From assembly GCA_003488465.1 (NCBI GenBank), contig DNLN01000167.1, positions 1 to 18,822 on the forward strand: 18,822 bases of DNA, given 5' to 3'. Numbering within the stretch: position 1 is the stretch's first letter; each line of letters starts with the position of its first letter. The stretch is from Sutterella sp. GTDB lineage: Bacteria > Pseudomonadota > Gammaproteobacteria > Burkholderiales > Burkholderiaceae_F. Below the pieces are notes generated by a model. It was given only the letters and a program-made list of their open reading frames with translations, did no database searches and had not been told where the DNA came from. This document shows, piece by piece, positions 1-7,640 of the stretch. A program made the position numbers and the translations under genes.

Positions 1-2
1 CC

Positions 3-140
3 TGTGCAAGCGTCTGCCTCGCCCCGGTTGGTGCCAAGGTCGCGCACTCCATCGACACCAAACCCCTGAAGCGTATTTTTGCCTGCCTGCTTTTCGCCAT
101 CTGCGGCTACATGCTCTGGAAGGCATTCCAAAACTGGTGA
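3..140 (+). CDS. TSUP/TauE-SafE family membrane permease, C-terminal end only
   Basis: An open frame enters from the left edge and stops at TGA 138-140, giving 45 residues. The residues GAKVAHSIDTKPLKRIF followed by a hydrophobic helix and a short polar end match the last loop and last transmembrane helix of the sulfite exporter TauE/SafE (DUF81/TSUP) family, where a Gly-Ala-Lys-(Leu/Val)-Ala-His stretch precedes a Leu-Lys-(Arg/Lys) pair and the final helix. These are inner-membrane anion permeases, often for sulfur-containing organic anions. The substrate cannot be told from the tail alone. The stop lies 6 bases before the thiE start, so the two are probably one transcript. Confidence 0.72.
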   Translation, partial: CASVCLAPVGAKVAHSIDTKPLKRIFACLLFAICGYMLWKAFQNW

Positions 141-146
141 TCAGCC

Positions 147-794
147 ATGTCTCGCATTTTCAAACCGGAAACTCTGCTGCTATACCTTGTTCTTGATCCC
201 GGTCTATGCGGCGGCGCCGAAGGTATGATCGAAACGGCAAGACGAGCCGCCGCAGGAGGCGCAACAATGATTCAGTTGCGCGCTCCTAACTGGAAAAAAC
301 GGGCGCTGGTGGAGTGCGCCCGGGAACTGAAAAAGATTCTTGCCCCTTTTGACATCCCTCTGATCATCAACGACCACGCCGATGTCTGCCTTGCCGCTGG
401 TGCCGATGGACTTCACGTCGGGCAGGCTGACCTCGCTGTCGAAGATGCGAGATCCATCATCGGTTCGACTCGCATTCTTGGGCTGTCTGCCAACACCATT
501 GGCACGGTTAGAGCCGCGAATCCTGCCCTTGTCGACTATCTTGGAATCGGTCCCATCGCTCAGACAAAAACCAAGCCTGACGCAGCGGCTGCGCTCGGCA
601 TCGAAGGATTTGCCTCCCTAGCCCGGATCAAACCCTGCCCCGTCGTGGCCATCGGCTCTGTCACCACTGCAAATGCAGGTGACTTGGTTCGGGCTGGCGC
701 CGACGGCATCGCCGTCGTTTCTGCGATCTGCGGGAAACCCGATCCCGCAAAAGCGGCCAAGACGCTGGCGAAAATCGTCCGCCAAGCCTTTTAG
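147..794 (+). CDS. thiE: Thiamine-phosphate synthase (ThiE-like)
   Basis: 215 residues, normal length for the ThiE TIM barrel. It joins hydroxymethylpyrimidine pyrophosphate to thiazole phosphate to make thiamine phosphate in the cytoplasm. Recognisable motifs in order: IQLR (42-45), IIND (73-76, metal/pyrophosphate Asn-Asp), GLHVGQADL (88-96), GLSAN (112-116), DYLGIGPIAQTKTK (130-143, Thr-x-Thr-Lys), VVAIGS (166-171) and AGADGIAVVSAI (183-194). Two departures from the usual family: the Lys of the QxRxK motif is Pro47, and the usual Gly-Gly after VAI is Gly-Ser. The start is supported by a GGTGA Shine-Dalgarno that overlaps the upstream stop codon, so translation is likely coupled to the permease. 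It converges on the DUF535 gene with only 19 bases between the stops and no clear terminator. ThiE is the best call; a divergent paralogue with altered activity is possible. Confidence 0.88.
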   Translation: MSRIFKPETLLLYLVLDPGLCGGAEGMIETARRAAAGGATMIQLRAPNWKKRALVECARELKKILAPFDIPLIINDHADVCLAAGADGLHVGQADLAVEDARSIIGSTRILGLSANTIGTVRAANPALVDYLGIGPIAQTKTKPDAAAALGIEGFASLARIKPCPVVAIGSVTTANAGDLVRAGADGIAVVSAICGKPDPAKAAKTLAKIVRQAF

Positions 795-813
795 AGGCTC
801 AGACCGAGCAGAT

Positions 814-1719
814 TCAGCGGGACCTCAACAACCTGCCCACATTCGCTGCGACCTGGGCATCAGCATCATCCAGGAATGCGAAGCGGCGGCGATATGCCGC
901 CCTCTTCTTTGAAGGCACCTCTTCAATCGGTTTGCGAGGCGATATCAGAGGGATTTCGTAGAACCGGGGATCGTCCGTAAGATGGCCGCCCGCCTCCTGC
1001 CAGAAAGAATCAAGATCGGTCTTGATCTTGTGATCCCGGCGCGCAAAGGCATAGTATCCATGGTAGGAAACGGCATAGATGCGCTTGACGCCCATCGTCC
1101 GGGCAAACGCCATCATCAGGTACAGAATCAGATTTTTCGTCCGGTATGTAAATGCTCTCTTAGTGGCCTCCCGGATGCGCTCCAATGCATCCTCTGTGTT
1201 CGGCCCCTGCATGGCGCCAATCCAGAGAGTCTCCTCGCCTTCCTTGTTTCTGCCGATCCAGAACATCATCTGATACATGATATGCTCACCGTAACGCATA
1301 ACAAGTGTCAGCATTCCCTCTTTGCGATTCCCTGGAGCATTGAGTAGCCGCACTGTCCAAACAGGGTCGCCATCACCCGCCTGCCAGATCGGAAAACTGC
1401 CCTCAGTACACGCCAACTTTTCAGCCGCCTCTGGAAGAACACGTTCCTGCATCATCTGAAGATGATTTTTAATGAGTTCGGAGCGTTCGCGAAACGTTGC
1501 TCCTGCAAAAAAGAACTTTCGCTCCGCCTGCTCGATCGGAAAGGGATTTTTCTCAAGGATCCTCTGCCGCACAGGATCCAACTGAAACCACTCGTAGAGT
1601 TCCTTGACCCCAGGGTAATGGCAGATGGTGCGAAGAATAAAAACACACCATCGACGCATTTCGCTGCGGTCCTTCAGGTTGTAGATTTTTGCGCCGAGCC
1701 TGAAGATACTGCAAATCAT
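814..1719 (-). CDS. VirK/YbjX (DUF535) family protein
   Basis: 301 residues. DUF535 signatures are clear: IGAMQGPN near the middle, the RIYAVS segment followed by a Tyr-rich stretch, an FWQEAGG box, and the C-terminal EVPSKKRAAYRRRF block. Characterised relatives are VirK of Shigella/Salmonella and E. coli YbjX, linked to surface-protein localisation, intracellular survival or antimicrobial peptide resistance; the biochemical activity is unknown. There is no signal peptide and no convincing transmembrane helix, so it is probably cytoplasmic. The start at 1719 has only a weak AGAG ribosome binding site, and a later Met such as the one in MRRW cannot be excluded. It is divergent from the DUF2868 operon across about 280 bases. 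A phosphoethanolamine transferase 3 kb away gives a loose envelope-stress context. Confidence 0.85.
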   Translation of the reverse strand: MICSIFRLGAKIYNLKDRSEMRRWCVFILRTICHYPGVKELYEWFQLDPVRQRILEKNPFPIEQAERKFFFAGATFRERSELIKNHLQMMQERVLPEAAEKLACTEGSFPIWQAGDGDPVWTVRLLNAPGNRKEGMLTLVMRYGEHIMYQMMFWIGRNKEGEETLWIGAMQGPNTEDALERIREATKRAFTYRTKNLILYLMMAFARTMGVKRIYAVSYHGYYAFARRDHKIKTDLDSFWQEAGGHLTDDPRFYEIPLISPRKPIEEVPSKKRAAYRRRFAFLDDADAQVAANVGRLLRSR

Positions 1720-1754
1720 GATCTCTAGAAGCGTACAAGTAAGTAATGCTTGAG

Positions 1755-1783
1755 ATTATTGTTTCGCTATACGCCAAGCGCAA
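1755..1783 (-). promoter_or_regulatory. Putative sigma70 promoter of the DUF535 gene
   Basis: Reading the minus strand, TTGCGC (1778-1783) is followed after exactly 17 bases by AATAAT (1755-1760), which matches five of six consensus -10 bases. It lies 36 bases upstream of the DUF535 start codon at 1719, a sensible leader length. The -35 is only a half match (TTG), so this is a moderate prediction. Confidence 0.35.
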
Positions 1784-1810
1784 TGAGATTTAACCCTAAG
1801 GGAGGTGCGC

Positions 1811-1868
1811 TCAACACCAGGAGACCGGACGCTCCTATCGAGAGTAGTCTCGGTAGGCATGGCGTTGA
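1811..1868 (+). ncRNA. Possible three-way-junction structured RNA in the divergent intergenic region (strand uncertain)
   Basis: Three nested helices can be drawn. The closing helix pairs TCAACACC (1811-1818) with GGCGTTGA (1861-1868), 7 of 8 pairs. It encloses two hairpins: AGGAG (1819-1823) with CTCCT (1832-1836), and ATCGAGA (1837-1843) with TCTCGGT (1848-1854) around a GTAG tetraloop. As + strand RNA it has one G-U pair and one A-C mismatch; as minus strand RNA the wobble and mismatch swap, so sequence alone does not give the strand. It sits 132 bases upstream of the DUF2868 start, and upstream of the predicted DUF535 promoter, so a DUF2868 leader or a small independent RNA fits best. No known family was recognised. 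Confidence 0.3.
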
Positions 1869-1999
1869 AGAGTTTTCCCATTACATGTATGAACCTCTAC
1901 ATTTTTGACCCGAGTCCACCAAGCCAGCACTCAACGCACTAAAATTGGTCGGTTCCTTCGATTCGGTTTTACCCTGTTTTCATTTTTCGCTGCAGTTCT

Positions 2000-3511
2000 A
2001 TGAGCAAAACCAAAGCTCCGGCAATATGCGTGCCTCTGGATAAGGCAAAGCACATTCTCCTGGCAAAAGCCATTGAGGAACACGCGCAAGAACAGTGGAC
2101 CGCTTCAGATTCGTCACTTCTTTCTATGCGCGTAGCGCACAGCCTTGGGGAAAATGCCTCCCCGGAGAGGTATCTCACCGAGCGAGCTGAACGCCTGATT
2201 GAGGAAGCCGACGCCAAGGGAGTCAGTGTCAAGGTATCAACAAAGACCTCCCTGCCTACAATTCTTGGGCTGCTTCTCGTTGTCTTCGCCTTTGTCTGCG
2301 GCGCTTTATCGGACCGCCTGACGGGATCCGATCATTTCATCAACCTGCTCTCAGCCCCCTTCTGGGGCATTGTGCTCTGGAACCTCCTTGCGTATCTAAT
2401 CATTCTTCTGAGCGCAATTGGTATCCTTGGCTCTGAGCGTCGTCTAAACCTTCCGCTTCGCGGATCCCTGCTTTCGCTCGTGCAGAAATGCTCGGCCAGT
2501 CCATTTGCCAAAGGCCACAAAGCCGCCTTTTTTGAAAGTTGGGTTCGTCTCACCGCTCCTCTTACGCGCATCCGCATTGCTCGCACACTGCACCTAGCTG
2601 CAATCTGCTTTGCCCTGGGACTGATTGTGAGTCTCCTCGTGAGGGGACTATCCACTGCCTACTGGGTCGGCTGGGAGAGCACTTGGCTCGCTGGCAGAGC
2701 CGACATTGTGAAAACGATTCTGGACAGCACCTACGGCCTTATTCCCGCCATTGGCGGACTACCTTCGATGCCAGATGCCGCAGCCGTTGCCGGCATGCGA
2801 GCGGACATGCTTCCCTACACGCAAAACGAAGTTACTGCCGCCCCGTGGCTACTCAGGATGATTCTGATTCTAGCTGTCTCCGTCATCATCCCCCGACTCG
2901 TTTTGGCCTTGGTCAACACCTGGAGACTGAAAGTGCGAGAGAAAAACTCAAAGCTTGAAATTTCCGAACCCTACTTCCAGGAGCTCCTTGCGGAATCTGC
3001 ACAGAATGCCGCCTTAGGCTCTCTCAAGATCATTGCTCCGGAAAAGAGCAGTCCCGACACGCAGACCTTCCTCCAAACCATTCTCAAGTCCTGGGGGGAG
3101 CCTGGAAACAATGCCCTCGTGACAGCAAATCTTTCGGACCCAGAGGCTCCGATGCCGGAGATTGATGTCCAGGGCAAGACGTTGATCGTTCTTGCGCTTG
3201 AAGGGGCGAGCACTCCCGAGTATGACGTTCACGGCGCAATCATCGACAGCGCTGTCAAGCAAGCCGAGGTCAAGCAAGCGGCAATTGTCGGGCTCCTCAA
3301 TATGACTTCCTTTGCGGCACGTCAAAGGGCCTATCCTGAACGAATTGAACAAAGGATCAACGGCTGGATCAAGTTCGCTTCCGAGCACGGTCTGCCACTC
3401 GTCTCCTTTAACGCTCAAACCTCCAATCCGGCAGAAACTGTCAAGCAGTTGCGCATGCAATGCGCGGCTCTCGCCGTCCGATCTGACAATCACGCCTCCA
3501 AGGATTCCTAA
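2000..3511 (+). CDS. DUF2868 family integral membrane protein
   Basis: 503 residues. A cytoplasmic-looking, charged N-terminal region (1-85) is followed by hydrophobic helices at about 86-103, 118-141, 197-217 and 283-306. A soluble C-terminal half (about 310-503) ends in a Rossmann-like alternation with KTLIVLALEGAS. The box YWVGWESTWL (221-230), with an aromatic-Trp-Glu-Ser-Thr core, is typical of DUF2868. The function of the family is unknown; it is nearly always next to a DUF3482 GTPase. That gene begins two bases after this stop with an AAGGA ribosome binding site inside the end of this gene, so the pair is co-transcribed and probably coupled. The 2000 start has no good Shine-Dalgarno. 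I keep it because the LLAKAIEEH segment at residues 20-28 belongs to the family N-terminus; the next in-frame Met is residue 43. Confidence 0.82.
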   Translation: MSKTKAPAICVPLDKAKHILLAKAIEEHAQEQWTASDSSLLSMRVAHSLGENASPERYLTERAERLIEEADAKGVSVKVSTKTSLPTILGLLLVVFAFVCGALSDRLTGSDHFINLLSAPFWGIVLWNLLAYLIILLSAIGILGSERRLNLPLRGSLLSLVQKCSASPFAKGHKAAFFESWVRLTAPLTRIRIARTLHLAAICFALGLIVSLLVRGLSTAYWVGWESTWLAGRADIVKTILDSTYGLIPAIGGLPSMPDAAAVAGMRADMLPYTQNEVTAAPWLLRMILILAVSVIIPRLVLALVNTWRLKVREKNSKLEISEPYFQELLAESAQNAALGSLKIIAPEKSSPDTQTFLQTILKSWGEPGNNALVTANLSDPEAPMPEIDVQGKTLIVLALEGASTPEYDVHGAIIDSAVKQAEVKQAAIVGLLNMTSFAARQRAYPERIEQRINGWIKFASEHGLPLVSFNAQTSNPAETVKQLRMQCAALAVRSDNHASKDS

Positions 3512-3513
3512 GC

Positions 3514-4944
3514 ATGTCCACACAAACCGATCCTCTGCGCATCCATCTAAGCCTTGTCAGCCACACCAACATCGGCAAAACCACCTTGGCGCGAACCCTG
3601 CTCTCCCGAGATGTCGGAGAAGTAGAGGATCGCGCTCATGTTACGCAGGAAGCCACCAGTTACGTGCTTGCCAGAAACAGTGAAGGGTGCGAGCTGCTTC
3701 TCTGGGACACCCCGGGGTTTGGCAATTCCCTAGCCCTAGCAAGGCGCCTTGAAGGCCGATCCAATCCGATCGGCTGGTTCGTTGCCGAAATCTGGGACAG
3801 GATGGCCAACAAGAGTTTTTGGCTAGACCAGCAGGCGATGAAGCACATTCGGGAGACCTCCAGCGTTGTTCTGTATCTCGTCAATGCTGCGGAGCCTCCT
3901 GAAACCGCTTCCTACGTCGAAGCGGAGATGAGAATCCTCACATGGATCGGCAAGCCCGTGATCGTGCTGCTCAATCAGATGGGGCAGCCTCGTCGTCCCG
4001 AAGAAGAGGCTTCTGACGTCGAACAATGGCAAAAAGCCATGGAAGGACATTCGATTGTCTCCGAAGTGCTTAGCCTTGACGCTTTCGCCCGCTGCTGGGT
4101 ACAGGAATTCGTTCTCTTTGACGCGATCGGCAAGGTGCTCAACCCCGAACAGTCCGTCGCTTTTGAAGCCCTCCGGGAAATCTGGGCAAGGCAGCGGCGC
4201 GGCATGTACACCTCGAGCGTTCAGGCGCTGATGCGCTACCTTGACAAGGTCTCCCAAGACAGGGAGATTGCCGAAAACCGCTCCGTCAAGGAAATGCTTT
4301 TTGCCTTCGGACGCCGATTCGGCCTTTTCAAAAACGAGCCTTCGGATGAAGACCCCACGCTTGCTGCCCAAACGGCTCTGTCAGCTCGGGCCACCGATGC
4401 GTTCTGCGCCCTCACCGATGAACTGCTCTCGATCAATGGACTCAAGGGGCAGGGCGTCAAGAAGGAAATTCTTTCCCGCATGCAGTCTTCGAGCTGGGAT
4501 GTCCGCAGTCAAATCGAACCCGGTCAGGCGGCTGTTGCCGGCGCAGTCGGTACGGGCGCGGTAGGGGGGCTAGCCGCTGACCTCGCAAGCGGAGGCCTTT
4601 CTCTTGGCATTGGAACCCTCATCGGGTCCATCGTCGGCGCCCTTGGCGGTGCCGGGCTTGCCGTTGGCTACAACCAGACCAAGGCTCCTGACGGAACCAG
4701 CGTTTCATGGTCAGACGAAGCTGTCAGAAACTTCTGCGTGGATGCAATTTTGCTTTATCTTGCTCTTGCCCACTTCGGCAGAGGCCGCGGGAACTGGGCT
4801 GAAAGCGAATATCCCGACTTTTGGAAAGACGTGGTCGTCGATTGCGTGGGCCGCACCAAGGCCGAGCGCGCATTCATTGCAAACTCGATTGACGAAACAC
4901 TTCGCGGCGTTCTGACGAGTCTGTATCCCAAAGCATCGTTCTAG
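3514..4944 (+). CDS. DUF3482 family GTPase, Era/TrmE-like G domain with membrane-active tail
   Basis: 476 residues. N-terminal G domain: P-loop SHTNIGKTT (16-24), switch Thr44, G3 WDTPGFGNS (64-72), and a G4-like LLNQMG (152-157) in place of the usual NKxD. This NQxG form is, as I recall, characteristic of DUF3482. A mixed, charged middle domain (about 160-335) is followed by a long Gly/Ala-rich hydrophobic segment (339-385) that could insert in or lie on the membrane, then a C-terminal alpha domain with conserved-looking aromatic and charged residues. The family is unassigned. With its DUF2868 partner, a nucleotide-controlled membrane complex is a reasonable inference but unproven. It converges on the phosphoethanolamine transferase, with 18 bases between stops and no visible terminator. 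Confidence 0.85.
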   Translation: MSTQTDPLRIHLSLVSHTNIGKTTLARTLLSRDVGEVEDRAHVTQEATSYVLARNSEGCELLLWDTPGFGNSLALARRLEGRSNPIGWFVAEIWDRMANKSFWLDQQAMKHIRETSSVVLYLVNAAEPPETASYVEAEMRILTWIGKPVIVLLNQMGQPRRPEEEASDVEQWQKAMEGHSIVSEVLSLDAFARCWVQEFVLFDAIGKVLNPEQSVAFEALREIWARQRRGMYTSSVQALMRYLDKVSQDREIAENRSVKEMLFAFGRRFGLFKNEPSDEDPTLAAQTALSARATDAFCALTDELLSINGLKGQGVKKEILSRMQSSSWDVRSQIEPGQAAVAGAVGTGAVGGLAADLASGGLSLGIGTLIGSIVGALGGAGLAVGYNQTKAPDGTSVSWSDEAVRNFCVDAILLYLALAHFGRGRGNWAESEYPDFWKDVVVDCVGRTKAERAFIANSIDETLRGVLTSLYPKASF

Positions 4945-4962
4945 GAAATCCTGACAGGCATC

Positions 4963-6633
4963 TCAGTGCGGAACATGCAGTTCAACCATGGGCGCATGAT
5001 TCCGCACAAATTTTTGCTTGGATGCGGGCTCCTTCCATTGATAGGCAGGACTCAGTACAGACTCATTCAGGGTCTCGCCCTTCCAGCGGACTCCTGCCGC
5101 CTCAAGGAGCATTGAGTCAACCCAATCAGCCCGGAAGGATCTGCGAGCAGCCAACTTGACCAGCGGCTCTGTCTTACCTCGCCCCCAAATCAGAAGCGGA
5201 ATCCGGTAACCGGACGGTGTCGTATTGGAGTGTCCATCAAAGTCAGCATAATTGCCGACCTCCTGGCCATGGTCTGACAAATACGTCCAGAACACATTGC
5301 TGGTCGCTGCGTACCGCTGAGTGAGTTCCAAAGTTGCGGCAATGACTCCATCCTGGTAGAGAATTGCTCGATCGTAGTGATCACGTGCTTTGCGCACAAA
5401 GCGTCCTCTGCCCAATTTCTCCATGGCCTGCTGCACCGTGTCGGTGTCCGCATCTTCCCAACTGCCCTTGAGACCCTCAGGGTATCGAAGCGAATAGTGC
5501 GGATGACACCCTATGAGATGCACAACGATGAGTTTTCTTTCATAGGGCTCGCGAAGCGCTTCCTCCAACGGAGCCAATACCTTTTCGTCGGGCGAAGCAG
5601 ACGAGCGCCCGGCCAGATGATTCAAACTCACCACACGGTCTGTCAGCGCCATGTACTTGGCCTTGATCGCCGTATCATCCTGATTGCTGATCCAGGTGAT
5701 TCGATATCCGGCAGCATCAAGCAATGCCAAAAGATTGACCCCTCTCTCTCCTCCGCCAGAGAATCGAAACATCGAGTCGAACGCGCCAACCGTGCTGTGC
5801 ATGACTGACCAACTGTCAGCCAAAGCCGTCAGTTCGCCTTTTTGCGCGAGTTCTCTCAACTTGGGCGTGGTATCCCGGGAGTACCCATAGACGCTCATGT
5901 TCTCACTGGTCATGCTCTCCCCGATCACAAGCACCAACGTATTGGGAGAAGGATCGACTCCGGTAATTACCTTTTGCGCCTTCTCAAGAGCAGTCTTTGT
6001 CTCTCCTAGAGACACGTCCCATTTCGCCTTTGTCTGCTTAGCAAGCCCATAGACCTTGACCCAGGAAAAGCCGGGAAGCTGCCCCCTCCAGGAACTCTTT
6101 GACCAGCTGAATACCGTAAAGAGCGCAACGAAAGCAACCGTCACGCACAGAACCAGCCGCCGAACAGAAACTGTGGCTCCTCGCCCACCGTTTGACTCAG
6201 CCCAGACGAGAAGGCATGTGCAGAACACCGCAAGCACAATTGTTACGGCGATCCAAGGCGCAAAATGCGCAAGCTGAGAGAGAACAAACTCCCCCGCCTC
6301 GGACGCATTCGTGTTCGCCAAAGACTCCAGAACGAACCCCGAGAAATAGTCGGTTCGGTAGGTTTGATAAAGAAACCCGCGAATGCCGGCGTCAATAAGA
6401 CTCAGACAGAGCGCAGCCCCGTAAAGAGCTGCCCCGAGACGGGATACTGTGCGGGGGTAAAAGCCGGTAACCAGATAGATCGCGGCAAAGGTTAAAAGGA
6501 ACCCCCAAACCTGTAGCGATCTGGTTCCGGGACGGACAAAAAAAAGCGCCGCCAGCACCACTGCCAGCGATACGGCAATGGCGACAAGGAGGCGCTTTCG
6601 AACTTGCATGACTTTCACTTGCCAGACACCCAT
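4963..6633 (-). CDS. Phosphoethanolamine transferase, CptA/EptA-like sulfatase-fold membrane protein
   Basis: Up to 556 residues. Five N-terminal transmembrane helices (about 14-32, 40-58, 66-84, 122-143, 158-176) precede a periplasmic alkaline-phosphatase/sulfatase-fold domain. Catalytic-type motifs: VIGESMTSENMSVYGYSRDTTP split as VIGES (236-240) and MSVYGYSRDTTP (246-257), with metal ligand Glu239; HSTVGAF (279-285), where Thr281 aligns with the nucleophilic Thr of EptA; HLIGCHPHY (372-380); and LSDHGQEVG (452-460) with Asp454/His455. Such enzymes move phosphoethanolamine from phosphatidylethanolamine to lipid A, core sugars or other envelope acceptors. The MSxYGYxRxTTP form points to the CptA/OpgE side, but the acceptor is unknown. 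No ribosome binding site precedes Met1, whose codon abuts an 8-bp hairpin; Met9 (MQVRKR, 6609) is a good alternative start. It may be transcribed with secDF. Confidence 0.85.
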   Translation of the reverse strand: MGVWQVKVMQVRKRLLVAIAVSLAVVLAALFFVRPGTRSLQVWGFLLTFAAIYLVTGFYPRTVSRLGAALYGAALCLSLIDAGIRGFLYQTYRTDYFSGFVLESLANTNASEAGEFVLSQLAHFAPWIAVTIVLAVFCTCLLVWAESNGGRGATVSVRRLVLCVTVAFVALFTVFSWSKSSWRGQLPGFSWVKVYGLAKQTKAKWDVSLGETKTALEKAQKVITGVDPSPNTLVLVIGESMTSENMSVYGYSRDTTPKLRELAQKGELTALADSWSVMHSTVGAFDSMFRFSGGGERGVNLLALLDAAGYRITWISNQDDTAIKAKYMALTDRVVSLNHLAGRSSASPDEKVLAPLEEALREPYERKLIVVHLIGCHPHYSLRYPEGLKGSWEDADTDTVQQAMEKLGRGRFVRKARDHYDRAILYQDGVIAATLELTQRYAATSNVFWTYLSDHGQEVGNYADFDGHSNTTPSGYRIPLLIWGRGKTEPLVKLAARRSFRADWVDSMLLEAAGVRWKGETLNESVLSPAYQWKEPASKQKFVRNHAPMVELHVPH

Positions 6634-6671
6634 TCAGGCCAATTTTGGCATTATGCCTGCATCGGCCTGAA
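6633..6671 (-). promoter_or_regulatory. Nested hairpin between secF and the phosphoethanolamine transferase gene
   Basis: TTCAGGCC (6633-6640) and GGCCTGAA (6664-6671) are perfect 8-base inverted repeats, enclosing a second short hairpin GGCA (6647-6650)/TGCC (6654-6657). It falls between the secF stop and the downstream start codon and includes the last base of the 6631-6633 ATG. No U tract follows on the minus strand, so it is not a classical terminator. A translation-masking or mRNA-processing element is possible. Confidence 0.4.
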
Positions 6672-6682
6672 AGGAATGTTGA

Positions 6683-7618
6683 TCAGGGAACCATCTCCTG
6701 CACTTCGTCCTTCTTGACTGCCTTGACGAGATCTTCACGCTTCACTCCGAGGTAAAGCGCAATCGCCGCGGCCACGAAGATGGACGAGTAAATGGCTAGG
6801 CAAATGCCGATCGTGAGCGCAAGCGAGAACAAGTGCAGCGCTGGGCCCCCGAACAGGTACATGCAGATTGTCATGGCAAGCGTCGTCGCATGCGTGATCA
6901 CCGTTCTCGAAATCGTCGCCGTAATGGCTGAGTTAATCACCTCAACCGTATCCGTGCGGCGCATCTTGCGGAAGTGCTCGCGGACTCGGTCGAAAATGAT
7001 CACCGACTCGTTCACGGAGTATCCGAGCACGGCCAGCACGGCAGCCAGCACCGGCAGAGAGAACTCCCACTGCATCACAGCGAAAATGCCCACAACCAGC
7101 ACGACGTCATGCAGATTGGCAATGATGGCAGCCACTGAGAACTTCCATTCGAACCGGAATGCGAGGTAAATCATGATGCCGATGACAACGAGGATGAGCG
7201 CCGTCAAGCCGTCGGAAGCAAGTTCCTCACCCACCTGCGGCCCCACGTATTCGTTGTTGAGAAGCTTCACGCCCGCATCGGACTGCTGCAGAACGCCGAG
7301 GAGTTCCTTGGCCTGCTGACCGGAGTTCTCTCCGTGCTTTTGCGGCAGACGGATCATGAGTTCGCGGGCCGAGCCGTAGTTCTGCACTGCGGCCTCGATT
7401 CCCATCTTGCTCTTGATCTGCTCGCGCACCGATTCAACCTGCACGGCCTGCGGGTACTGCACGACAACCTGCGTGCCGCCCGTGAATTCGATCGAGAACG
7501 CCAGGCCATGCCAGAAGATCCAGAACACGGCCACGATGAACGAAACCAAGGAAATCACATTCAGCACCACCGAGTAGCGCATGAACGGAATGGTCTTGTG
7601 AATTCTGAAAAATTCCAT
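6683..7618 (-). CDS. secF: Protein translocase subunit SecF
   Basis: 311 residues, normal length. Inner-membrane partner of SecD that uses the proton gradient to pull exported proteins through SecYEG. Visible features: first transmembrane helix at about 16-36, IEFTGGTQ (43-50) at the start of the periplasmic loop, EYVGPQVG (123-130) just before the second helix, and the transmembrane block with GYSVNESVIIFDRVREHFRK: GYSVNES (199-205) and FDRVRE (209-214), where Asp210 is in the conserved proton-path region. A polar C-terminal tail faces the cytoplasm. The ribosome binding site is AGGAAGG about 10 bases before the ATG. It starts 22 bases after the secD stop, so it is co-transcribed with secD. 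Confidence 0.97.
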   Translation of the reverse strand: MEFFRIHKTIPFMRYSVVLNVISLVSFIVAVFWIFWHGLAFSIEFTGGTQVVVQYPQAVQVESVREQIKSKMGIEAAVQNYGSARELMIRLPQKHGENSGQQAKELLGVLQQSDAGVKLLNNEYVGPQVGEELASDGLTALILVVIGIMIYLAFRFEWKFSVAAIIANLHDVVLVVGIFAVMQWEFSLPVLAAVLAVLGYSVNESVIIFDRVREHFRKMRRTDTVEVINSAITATISRTVITHATTLAMTICMYLFGGPALHLFSLALTIGICLAIYSSIFVAAAIALYLGVKREDLVKAVKKDEVQEMVP

Positions 7619-7640
7619 TTTTCTTTCCCTTCCTACTGCG

